A stretch of 35,266 nucleotides of DNA from Lentisphaerae bacterium ADurb.BinA184. GTDB lineage: Bacteria > Verrucomicrobiota > Lentisphaeria > Oligosphaerales > MVZH01. Shown in pieces: positions 7,998 through 15,483 of this stretch (position 1 is its first letter; each line of letters opens with the position of its first letter). A program made the position numbers and the translations under genes. The stretch spans positions 1 through 35,266 of the forward strand of contig MVZH01000013.1 in assembly GCA_002068325.1 (NCBI GenBank), given 5' to 3'. The notes under the pieces were generated by a model. That model worked only from the letters and a program-made list of their open reading frames with translations. It searched no databases and had not been told where the DNA came from.

Positions 7998-8864
7998 ATG
8001 GTCAGACTCGCGGGTATGACCCGGGCCGTCGCGACGGTTGCGGCGGCGCTTTTCGTGCTCGGCGCGTCCGGTCGTGCCGCCGACCTGCTGGCCGGCGGCG
8101 ACCCGGCGCGCGAAATGTGGATGTCCGGCTTCGTCAAGCTCAAGGCCGGCGACGCCGCCGAGAAGGCCGGGAACACGATCGCGGCCGTCCGCCTGTACCG
8201 CGAGGCGCAACAGGTTTTCGAGGATGTCCAGCGGCAGTTCGCCGGCTGGCAGACCGGGCTGGTGACCTACCGCATCACCTACTGCGCCGAGCGCGTGCGC
8301 GCCCTGAACGCCGCACTGCCCGCTGACAACAAGGACATGACGCGCGAGCAGCTGGCGGCCCTGGTGGCGGCCCAGAAAGCCCAGATCAAGGAGCTCGAGG
8401 AACAGGCCTTCAGCGCCCAGGAGAAGGTGGAGGCCCTGACCGCCACCATGTCCACCACGACCGCCGCCCCGGCGGCCGGCGGCGCCGATGAGGTCGCGGC
8501 GCTCCGCGAGCAGGTCCGGCGCCTCGAAGAGGAGAAGAAGGCGTGGGCGGCCCGAGGCGCGGCGGAGGAGGAGCGCGACGCCTTGCGCGCGCGCATCACC
8601 GCCCTGGAAGAGGAAAAGCGTACGCTGGCGGCGCAGGCGGCCGGCCTCAAGGACGTGCAGGAACTGAAGCAGCTGGCCGCCGCCCTCGAGGGGAAACTGG
8701 CCGACCAGGCCCGCGCGCGCAACGAGTTGCAGGGGCAGCTCACGGCCCTGGTCGCCGAGCGCGAAACGCTCGGCACACGCCTCACCGCCATCACCACGCA
8801 ACTGGACGAGCTGCGCGCCCTCGCCGAGCGCCTGCAGCGCGAGAACGACGCGTTGCGCAAGTAG
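7998..8864 (+). CDS. Exported coiled-coil protein with a shared N-terminal domain
   Basis: I do not recognise a named family. The 288-residue product starts with a signal peptide (cleavage expected after SGRA, about residue 27). Next comes a domain of about 80 residues running from REMWMSGFVKL to YRITYCAERV, helical and TPR-like in composition. From about residue 110 to the end it is Glu/Ala/Leu/Arg-rich coiled coil (LRARITALEEEKRTLAAQ and similar heptads), broken by a short Thr/Ala-rich linker near 150. GGAGGA lies just before the ATG. The gene 72 nt downstream has the same N-terminal domain, so the two are tandem paralogues and probably an operon. The product is likely periplasmic or envelope-associated. 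A scaffolding role is a guess. Confidence 0.8.
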   Translation: MVRLAGMTRAVATVAAALFVLGASGRAADLLAGGDPAREMWMSGFVKLKAGDAAEKAGNTIAAVRLYREAQQVFEDVQRQFAGWQTGLVTYRITYCAERVRALNAALPADNKDMTREQLAALVAAQKAQIKELEEQAFSAQEKVEALTATMSTTTAAPAAGGADEVAALREQVRRLEEEKKAWAARGAAEEERDALRARITALEEEKRTLAAQAAGLKDVQELKQLAAALEGKLADQARARNELQGQLTALVAERETLGTRLTAITTQLDELRALAERLQRENDALRK

Positions 8865-8936
8865 CCCCGGCACGTCGCCCGCGCCGGCGAGACGGCCGGG
8901 CCCGGGCCGCGGCCGTCCCTCGGGAACCGCCCGCCC

Positions 8937-11522
8937 ATGCCTGTCTTCTTCCCACCGTCCGCCTCGTTGCCCGCGCCGCGGGGGGCACGGGGCCGCCGCC
9001 CCCTTGCCCTGGTGGCTCTGGCCTGCCTGTGGCTGGCCGGGCCCGCGCTGGCCGAGCCGCCGTTGCCGGCCGGCGCTGAACCCTCGCCGCGGGCGCGTGA
9101 GGAGTGGATGAAGGGGTATGTCAAACTCGAGGAGGCCCGCAAGGTCGAAGCCGCCGGCCGCCACGCCGCCGCCGCCGACCTGTACGCCGGTGCCCTCGAG
9201 GTGTTCCGACGCGTCCAGGAACGCTATCCGGAGTGGAACGCCGCCCTCCTGCGCTACCGCATCCAGTACTGCGCCGAGCGCGTCGCGACCCTGCGGCAAC
9301 AGGTCGCCGAGACCGCCCGCCCCGCCTCGGCGGACGACCTCAGGAAGCAGAGCGAGGCCCAGGCGCAGGACATCCGGCAGAAGGACGAGGAGATCCGCGA
9401 CCTGCGCCGGCAGCTCGAACTGGCCGGCGAAGCCGTCGAGCGCGCGCGCCGCGAGGCCGCGCGCAATGCCGCGGCCAGCGAAGAGACCCAGACCCTGGTG
9501 AAGGAAAACCAGGCCCTCGCCACCCGGCTCCAGGCCTTCGAACAGCGTGTTGCCGCCCTGCAGGCGGAGAACGAGGGCCTGCGCGCCGACGCCTCGCTGG
9601 CCCAGACGGTCGAGCAGCTCAAGGCCCAGGTCGAGGTCGGCGCGGCCCGCCGCGCCGAGGCGGAAGCCGAGCTGGCCAAGGCGCGTGAAGCCTTGGCCCA
9701 GGCCCAGGAGCAACTCCGCCAGGCGGCCGTTCAGCGCGAGGCCCTCAAGGGTGAAGCCGCCGCCGCCGCCACGACGGCCGAGGCCGCCCGCACTCAGCTC
9801 GATGAGAGGGACCGACAGCTCCGCGAAAGGAGCGATGCCCTGGACGTCGCCAGCCGCGCGAGGCGTTCCGCGGAGGACGAGCTGGCCGCCGTGCGCGCCC
9901 GCCTCGAACAGGTCTCGCAGGCGGAAGCCCGCTCGCGTCAGGACGCGCAGGCGGCGGCGGAGGCCCGGGCGAAGGCTACCGCCCTGGCGGAGGAGTTGCT
10001 GGCAGCCCGGGGGCGGGTGGCGGCTCTTGAGGCGGAGGTCGCGCAGGCCCGCGAGAAGGCCGTACCCCAGCCTCCGACGGCTGAGCCGGCCGGCCCGACG
10101 CTGGAGGAACTGACGGCCAAGGTGGCGGCGCTCGAGAAGGAACGCGAGGCGTTGGCCGCCGTTGCCCGCACGAATGCCGAGCTCGCGGCCACCCTCAAGA
10201 CGCGCGAGGACGAATTGCGGGCCGCGCGCGAGACCGCCGGCCGTCAGCAGAACGCCACCACCGACCAGGACCGGCGGATCGCCCGCCTGACCTTTGAAAA
10301 CGAGGAGCTTCGCCGGGGGGCGCTCGAAACGCGGGCCGCCCTCGACACCGCGCGCGACAGCGAGAAGCGCCTCCTCGACCGGTCACGGGGTATGGACGCC
10401 GAGCTGGCGCAGGCCCAGGCGGCGCTCGAGCAGTCCCGCACCGCGGCGCGGCAGGCGGCCGAGGACGCCGCGGCCGCGCGCCAGGAACGCGAGCAGACGT
10501 CCGAGCGCCTGCTCAGCCAGCTGGCCCTGCTGCAGAAACAGGAGCAGGAGATCGGCCGTCTCGACGGCGAGAACCGGCAGATGCGCCAGCAGATCGCCAA
10601 CCTCACCGCCGCCGCGCCCGTGCCTGCCGCCGCCGAGGAGGAGATGGCGACGTTGCGCAAGCGCGTCCAGGACGCCATGACCGGCGAGGAGTACCAGCGT
10701 CAGCGCTCCGCCGACCTCGAACGCAGGCTGGCGGCCAGCGAGGCGGCCGTCGAGTCCCTGCGCGCCGAGCTGAGGGGCGGCGCGGCGGCGGCCGGGGGCG
10801 GCGAGGCCGAGGGAGTCGCCGTGCTCCGCGCGCAGCTCGAACAGGATCGCGAGCAGATCCGACGGCTCGAGGCCAGACTCGCCGAGCAGACCGGGGAGAC
10901 GGCACCGCCCACCGCCGCGTCTGCCCAACCGGCGGCCGCGGCCCCGGTGGACGCCGCCGCCCTGGTTCCCGGACTGTTGCGCAAGGGCATGACGGCCGAG
11001 AAGGAGGGCAACCTCGAAGCGGCGGCCTGGAACTACAAGGCCGCGCTCGAACACGACGCCAACAGCAAGCTGGCCCTGCAGCGCCTGGGGGCCATCGCGC
11101 TGCAACACGGAGACTCCGCCGCCGCGGAGGGCTACCTGCGCACCGCTTTCTACCGGGATCCCGACGACCTCGACACCCTGCTGCCGCTCGGGTACGCCTT
11201 GATCCGCCAGGAGAAGCCCGACCTGGCGGTCTCAACCCTGGCGCGGGCGGTGGCGATGGATGAGACGAACCCGACGGTGCACCGCCATCTCGGCGTGGCC
11301 TGCAGCTCGATTGGCTGGCGCGAGGCCGCCGAGGTGCAGTTCCGGCGGGCCCTGGCCCTCGATGGCAAGGATGCCGAGTCGGCGTTCAACCTCGCCATGC
11401 TGGTCGCCGCCAAGCCCGGCGGCGACAAGGCCGAAGCCCGGCGGTGGTACAAGCTGGCGCGCGAGAACGGCGTCGAAGGCGATGCCGAACTGGACAAGCA
11501 TTTCGGCTACGCCGCGCCGTAG
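8937..11522 (+). CDS. Exported long coiled-coil protein with C-terminal TPR domain
   Basis: This 861-residue protein is a larger paralogue of the preceding gene product. A signal peptide (to about residue 39, ending GPALA) precedes the shared domain, here REEWMKGYVKL through YRIQYCAERV (about 52-118). Residues 120-660 are nearly continuous coiled coil, very rich in Ala, Glu, Arg and Gln, with no metal or nucleotide motif that I can see. After a Thr/Ala/Pro linker (about 660-680) come about four TPR-type helical pairs (680-855), with signatures such as GNLEAAAWNYKAALEHDAN and GWREAAEVQFRRALALDGKD. There is no clear Shine-Dalgarno, but this is the only ATG that gives a signal peptide. The layout suggests an envelope scaffold or tether, with the TPRs binding a partner. 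Function is unknown. Confidence 0.82.
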   Translation: MPVFFPPSASLPAPRGARGRRPLALVALACLWLAGPALAEPPLPAGAEPSPRAREEWMKGYVKLEEARKVEAAGRHAAAADLYAGALEVFRRVQERYPEWNAALLRYRIQYCAERVATLRQQVAETARPASADDLRKQSEAQAQDIRQKDEEIRDLRRQLELAGEAVERARREAARNAAASEETQTLVKENQALATRLQAFEQRVAALQAENEGLRADASLAQTVEQLKAQVEVGAARRAEAEAELAKAREALAQAQEQLRQAAVQREALKGEAAAAATTAEAARTQLDERDRQLRERSDALDVASRARRSAEDELAAVRARLEQVSQAEARSRQDAQAAAEARAKATALAEELLAARGRVAALEAEVAQAREKAVPQPPTAEPAGPTLEELTAKVAALEKEREALAAVARTNAELAATLKTREDELRAARETAGRQQNATTDQDRRIARLTFENEELRRGALETRAALDTARDSEKRLLDRSRGMDAELAQAQAALEQSRTAARQAAEDAAAARQEREQTSERLLSQLALLQKQEQEIGRLDGENRQMRQQIANLTAAAPVPAAAEEEMATLRKRVQDAMTGEEYQRQRSADLERRLAASEAAVESLRAELRGGAAAAGGGEAEGVAVLRAQLEQDREQIRRLEARLAEQTGETAPPTAASAQPAAAAPVDAAALVPGLLRKGMTAEKEGNLEAAAWNYKAALEHDANSKLALQRLGAIALQHGDSAAAEGYLRTAFYRDPDDLDTLLPLGYALIRQEKPDLAVSTLARAVAMDETNPTVHRHLGVACSSIGWREAAEVQFRRALALDGKDAESAFNLAMLVAAKPGGDKAEARRWYKLARENGVEGDAELDKHFGYAAP

Positions 11523-11594
11523 CGCCGCGGCCGGCGTCTGCGGCGCAAGGCACGAGCGTCCAGCGGCATGCTGTTGTCTGTCTGCCGCATTCTT

Positions 11595-11781
11595 TTCACC
11601 ACGAAGGGCGCGAAGAGCACGAAGGGGGCGGAGACCGGAATGCGTGCTGCCGGCCTTGGGTGCCATGACGTCGTCCACGCCCGGTTCGGGTCTTCGATGG
11701 ATCTTGATGACGCAGCCGGTGCGGGGTTCGGTTCCACGTCGGACACCATCCTTCGTGTTCCTTCGTGCCCTTCGCGGTGAA
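11595..11781. repeat. Inverted repeat with 31-bp arms (MITE-like)
   Basis: The left arm (11595-11626) and the reverse complement of the right arm (11751-11781) match almost base for base; both begin TTCACC, then CGAAGGGC, then CACGAAGG. They differ by about three substitutions and one indel. About 124 bases lie between them. The element fills the 282-base spacer between the TPR gene and the hydrolase and ends just before the hydrolase ribosome-binding site. Sequences that translate to TTKGAKSTKG-like peptides are, from memory, recurrent intergenic repeats in several bacterial phyla. No transposase is present. Confidence 0.75.
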
Positions 11782-11804
11782 CGGCTCAGACCAGGGAGAA
11801 CGCC

Positions 11805-12845
11805 ATGTACGACCTTGCCCGCCACTACGAGTCGCTCTACCGTTCCGTCACCCCGGCGTTCCGTTTCGCCGGACGTACCCGCGGCGACGTGCGCCGCTGG
11901 CAGGACGCCTTCCGTCCGCGGCTCGATGCCGCCCTTGGCCTCGACCTCATGCGGCGCGACCTGGCCGGGTACGAACCCGCGGCGCGGCGCCTGAAGCGCG
12001 AGGACTGCGGCGACCACGTGCGCGAAGAGTGGGTGATCCGCACCGAGCCCACCGTGCCGCTGCCCTTCTACCTGCTGCGCCCCAAGGGCCGCCGCGGCCC
12101 GCTGCCCCTGGTGCTGACCCCGCACGGACACAACCATCCCCACATCTACGCCGGGATCGCCCACAGCGCCGCTGAAGAGGAATCCATTCGAGAGGGCGAG
12201 CGCGACATCGCGGTCCAAGCCGTGCGCGAAGGCTACCTGGCCATTGCCCCGACCACCCGCGGCTTCGGCCAGACCCGCACCGCGGCCGACCTCAAGGAGG
12301 GCAAGGTCAGCTCCTGCCGCATCCAGCTGGTGCACGGGTTGCTGGTCGGGCGGACGCCCGTCGGCGAGCGTGTCTGGGACATGTCGCGGCTGATTGACTG
12401 GGCGGTGGCCAAGGGCGAGGCGGACCCACGGCGCATCGCCATCACCGGCAACTCCGGCGGCGGCACCGTGAGTCTCTTCGCGGCGGCCTGCGAGGTCCGC
12501 ATCTCGGTTGCCGTGCCGAGCTGCTACTTCTGCACCTTCGCCGGCAGCATCGGCTCGATCTTCCACTGCGACTGCAACTACGTGCCTGGCATCCTGCGGT
12601 TGGGCGAGATGGACGACGTCGCCGGGCTCATCGCGCCGCGCCCGTTGTCCATCATCGCCGGCCGGGAGGACGGCATCTTCCCGATCCGGCACGTGCGCAC
12701 CGCCTTCCGCCGGCTGCGGCGGATCTATGCGGCGGCCGGCGTCCCCGAGCGTTGCCAGCTCTATGTCGGCGACGGCGGGCATCGCTACTACAAGGCCGGG
12801 GCCTGGCCGTTCGTGCGGGAGCACTTCGGGGCCGGCGAGGGCTGA
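11805..12845 (+). CDS. Alpha/beta hydrolase, acetyl-esterase-like
   Basis: This 346-residue cytoplasmic protein has no signal peptide. The alpha/beta-hydrolase core is clear: LPLVLTPHGHN (101-110) as the oxyanion-hole strand, the nucleophile elbow GNSGGG (215-220, Ser217), a probable acid in GREDGIFP (Asp289) and the catalytic histidine in DGGHRYY (His326). The N-terminal 80 residues are helical and may form a cap. The general look, with a conserved region around VWDMSRLIDWA, is that of the large esterase groups often annotated as acetyl xylan esterase or abhydrolase-7. The substrate cannot be named. GGGAG lies 6 nt before the ATG. The gene stands alone, after an inverted-repeat element and convergent with the next gene across a repeat-filled spacer. 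Confidence 0.82.
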   Translation: MYDLARHYESLYRSVTPAFRFAGRTRGDVRRWQDAFRPRLDAALGLDLMRRDLAGYEPAARRLKREDCGDHVREEWVIRTEPTVPLPFYLLRPKGRRGPLPLVLTPHGHNHPHIYAGIAHSAAEEESIREGERDIAVQAVREGYLAIAPTTRGFGQTRTAADLKEGKVSSCRIQLVHGLLVGRTPVGERVWDMSRLIDWAVAKGEADPRRIAITGNSGGGTVSLFAAACEVRISVAVPSCYFCTFAGSIGSIFHCDCNYVPGILRLGEMDDVAGLIAPRPLSIIAGREDGIFPIRHVRTAFRRLRRIYAAAGVPERCQLYVGDGGHRYYKAGAWPFVREHFGAGEG

Positions 12846-13130
12846 TGCCGCTCCCCCCTGTAGCCGGCGGTCTCCGCCGGTAATGCGGGGAACCGGTGAT
12901 CGGTGATCGGTGACCCGTGGGGCGTGATAGCCCCGGAGGGGCCGATGTATGTAGCCCCCGGTGCAACCGGGGGAACCATGCGACCACCCCATGCGTTGCG
13001 CCCCAAAGCGGGCGCGGGTGGCAAGGGGTGACACAACCGTGGGTCGTGGGTTGTGGATCCGGCGGTCGCCGCCGGTAACCTTGGTGCGGTCTCCGCCGGT
13101 GCGGTCTCCGCAAGTGATCGGGTATTGGGC
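12846..13130. repeat. Composite of hairpin repeats between convergent genes
   Basis: The whole 285-base convergent spacer is repeats. In order: a hairpin CCGGCGG-TCT-CCGCCGG (12864-12880); 7-bp units of the reverse complement of GRTCACC (12894-12916); GGGGC and GCCCC pairings around 12919-12942; a hairpin with 8-bp stem CCCCCGGT/ACCGGGGG and loop GCA (12955-12973); two ACCCACG-type units (about 13037-13052, reverse strand); a second hairpin CCGGCGG-TCG-CCGCCGG (13059-13075); and partial copies GCGGTCTCCGC (13088-13112). The GRTCACC, CCGGCGG hairpin and ACCCACG modules recur in the same order between murE and murF. The hairpins could also end transcription of the convergent genes, but no T-run is seen. 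Confidence 0.75.
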
Positions 13131-15395
13131 TCAGCCCCCGAGGTTGAAGGTCACCTTCACGGCGTCGCGCGGCGGGACGGTGACGGCCTGTCCGGCGGCG
13201 GCGCCGGTGGCGGCGCGGGCGAGCACGGTGGTGGTCAGCGGGACGGGCAGCGGGTTCCAGGCGTAGACCGTGCGGGTGTGCTTCTCGGCCAGATCCATGG
13301 TCGCGGCGCCGGGGACGATGACCCCGAGGCGGCTGTCCAGGGCCCAGGCGAGTCCACCGCCGTAGACGAATTCGCCGAGGATGCAGTCGCTGCCCTGGTA
13401 GGAGGCCAGGAGCGTCTGGTCGTGCGGGTTCTCGTACGCCAGATAGGGGAGGGAGTCGTAGAAGTCGCGTTCGCTGGCGATCCTCTCCCGCGGCACGTAA
13501 TGGACGGCGCCGCCCTCGTCGAGGATGCGTTTGCGGGTGCGGGCCGCCGGGAACTGCGCCAGCCCGGTGCGGGCGATGTACCAGAGGATCTGGTGGAAGC
13601 CCGGTTCGAGGTCGGCGGCGCCCGCCAGCGCGGCCAGCGCGAGCAGTCCGTTCTGGGTCTCCCAAGGGGGGAACTCGGCGATCTGGTCGCGGCCGGCGTT
13701 CGAGCCGTTGCACCAGCCGCGCCAGTCAAAGTCGGGATCCTGCGAGTCGTTGTGGCAGGCGTAGTTGACGGCCAGCAGGTAGCGGGCGAAACGGTGGGCG
13801 GGGTTCAGCCACGACTCGTCGCCGGTCTGGCGGGCGGCGAGCAGGCAGGCGAGGACGGCATGGCCGTGCCCGAGGCTACGGATCTGCCCGCCGTGGGCGA
13901 GGCTGTCGCTGCGGCCGACGTTGAAGCGCCAGAACTGCCCGTCCAGGCGGGCGACGATCTCGTTCATCAGCACCAGGGCTTGGTCGAGCATGGCGCGGTC
14001 GCCGTACGCCCAGTGCCCGAGGAAGAGCGCCTCGGCGATCGTCGCCTGCGCGCCGAAATCGAAGGCACGTTCGCGGCCGTTCTCCGCCGCCGACCCCTCG
14101 GCGGTGGCGTGCAGGAGCGGCCGGAAGGCGTCGAACAGCGGCCCGCGGCGGGCGTGGCGCGCCGTCCACCACAGCGTCGGCGCCAGGGTCACCTTGCTGG
14201 CAATCTCCTCGGCGCGGAAGTAGTCGCTGCGTTTTGCGAACTTCGCAAACTGTTCGTCGTTGCGCTGGCACATCTCTTCGAGGGCGGTGTCGTCGGTCAT
14301 GGCGGCGCGGTAGTGCAGGGGGCCGGCCCACTGCGGCCACCAGTGCCAGGTGTAGTCGCCGCCCGCCTTGGGGCGCGACCCCTTGGCGTAGGTGCAGATG
14401 CCGCGGGCCGGGTCGTAGAGGTCCTCGGTGACCTCGCCGCTGAGGAAGACGTTGCGCAGCCAGGCGACCGCCGACTGCCAGGTCACGCCGCGCCCGCTGA
14501 TGCGCCGGGAGGCGGCGACCTGTCCGTCGGCCGGGGCGTGCAGGCGCGCCGTGCGCTCCCAGGCCCGGTAGAGGAAACGGTCGAACAGCCCGCCGGGGAG
14601 GGCGGCGCTGAATTCGACGAGCAGGCGTTGGCGGTGGAGGCGCCCGCCGGCGTAGAGCACGTTGGGATCCTTGTTGTAGGCGCTGGACCAGTTGAGGGCG
14701 CCGACGAGGTACTTGTAGCCCTTGGTCTTGTCGGCGGTCCAGCCGCCGGCCGGATCGTTGGGAACGGTGCGGGTGGGGCAGGCGTAGAGGTCATGGACGC
14801 GGCAGACGTTCCAGTCGCCGATGAAGGTGAAGTGGCGGCCGGGGTGGCCGCCGCCGGTGATGGCCTGGCAGAGGTAGGGCGCCTGGCTGGGGCCGGTGAG
14901 GCGGGCCGACTGCGGCCGCGAGTACAGCCAGGCCGGGTGCTGCCAGACCGGCGGGCTGACGCGCTGGTTGCCGTGCCAGCAGGTGACCGGGTTCATGCCG
15001 ATCACCGTCGTCACGTCCTCCGTGCCGTCGTACTCGTACGGCGTCTCGAAGGCGGAGTAGGCTTCGAGCAGCTCGATGGCGGCGGCGGGCTTGAGCGTGG
15101 TCTCGATGACGAAGCCGTCGCCCTCGGGGTCGGGGGCGACGCTGACGCTCCACTCGACCGGGGTCTGGCCGTAGAGGGTCGTCGCCCGGAACTGCAGCCC
15201 ACCGCCGCGCAGTCTGCGCACGGTCTCGGCGGCCACGGGGCGCACGTGCCCGATGGACAGCCACTCATGATCCTTGAAGCGCAGCATCGGCCGCTCGCCC
15301 TCGTAGAACCAGTCCGGGGTCCAGCCGGCTGCGGTCTGGCTGAACACGGCCCGGCCGCCGCCGGCCGCGGTCACGGTGAGCTGCGTGGTTTCCAT
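13131..15395 (-). CDS. Unrecognised 754-residue cytoplasmic protein
   Basis: I do not recognise a family. The product lacks a signal peptide and membrane segments. It is rich in Trp, Tyr, His and Asn. Residues 1-300 look beta-rich (for example the stretches around VSVAPDPEGDGFVIETTLK and WHGNQRVSPPVWQHP). Residues 320-690 look like repeated helical hairpins, with elements such as IAEALFLGHWAYGDRAMLDQ, GHGHAVLACLLAARQ and ETQNGLLALAALAG, the appearance of an (alpha/alpha) barrel as in some glycoside hydrolases. The last 70 residues are beta-rich again. No catalytic residues can be assigned. The start at 15395 has GAGAGGA 7 nt upstream; an in-frame ATG 69 nt further up does not. It lies 88 nt after the large exported protein gene, in one probable operon. 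Confidence 0.72.
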   Translation of the reverse strand: METTQLTVTAAGGGRAVFSQTAAGWTPDWFYEGERPMLRFKDHEWLSIGHVRPVAAETVRRLRGGGLQFRATTLYGQTPVEWSVSVAPDPEGDGFVIETTLKPAAAIELLEAYSAFETPYEYDGTEDVTTVIGMNPVTCWHGNQRVSPPVWQHPAWLYSRPQSARLTGPSQAPYLCQAITGGGHPGRHFTFIGDWNVCRVHDLYACPTRTVPNDPAGGWTADKTKGYKYLVGALNWSSAYNKDPNVLYAGGRLHRQRLLVEFSAALPGGLFDRFLYRAWERTARLHAPADGQVAASRRISGRGVTWQSAVAWLRNVFLSGEVTEDLYDPARGICTYAKGSRPKAGGDYTWHWWPQWAGPLHYRAAMTDDTALEEMCQRNDEQFAKFAKRSDYFRAEEIASKVTLAPTLWWTARHARRGPLFDAFRPLLHATAEGSAAENGRERAFDFGAQATIAEALFLGHWAYGDRAMLDQALVLMNEIVARLDGQFWRFNVGRSDSLAHGGQIRSLGHGHAVLACLLAARQTGDESWLNPAHRFARYLLAVNYACHNDSQDPDFDWRGWCNGSNAGRDQIAEFPPWETQNGLLALAALAGAADLEPGFHQILWYIARTGLAQFPAARTRKRILDEGGAVHYVPRERIASERDFYDSLPYLAYENPHDQTLLASYQGSDCILGEFVYGGGLAWALDSRLGVIVPGAATMDLAEKHTRTVYAWNPLPVPLTTTVLARAATGAAAGQAVTVPPRDAVKVTFNLGG

Positions 15396-15483
15396 CTGTC
15401 GGTCCTCTCTGCCTGCAACAAAGTGTGAGCCTGGAACTTGGGCGTGGTCACTGTGGCGCGTCATTCTTGGCGCGAGCGGCCGT

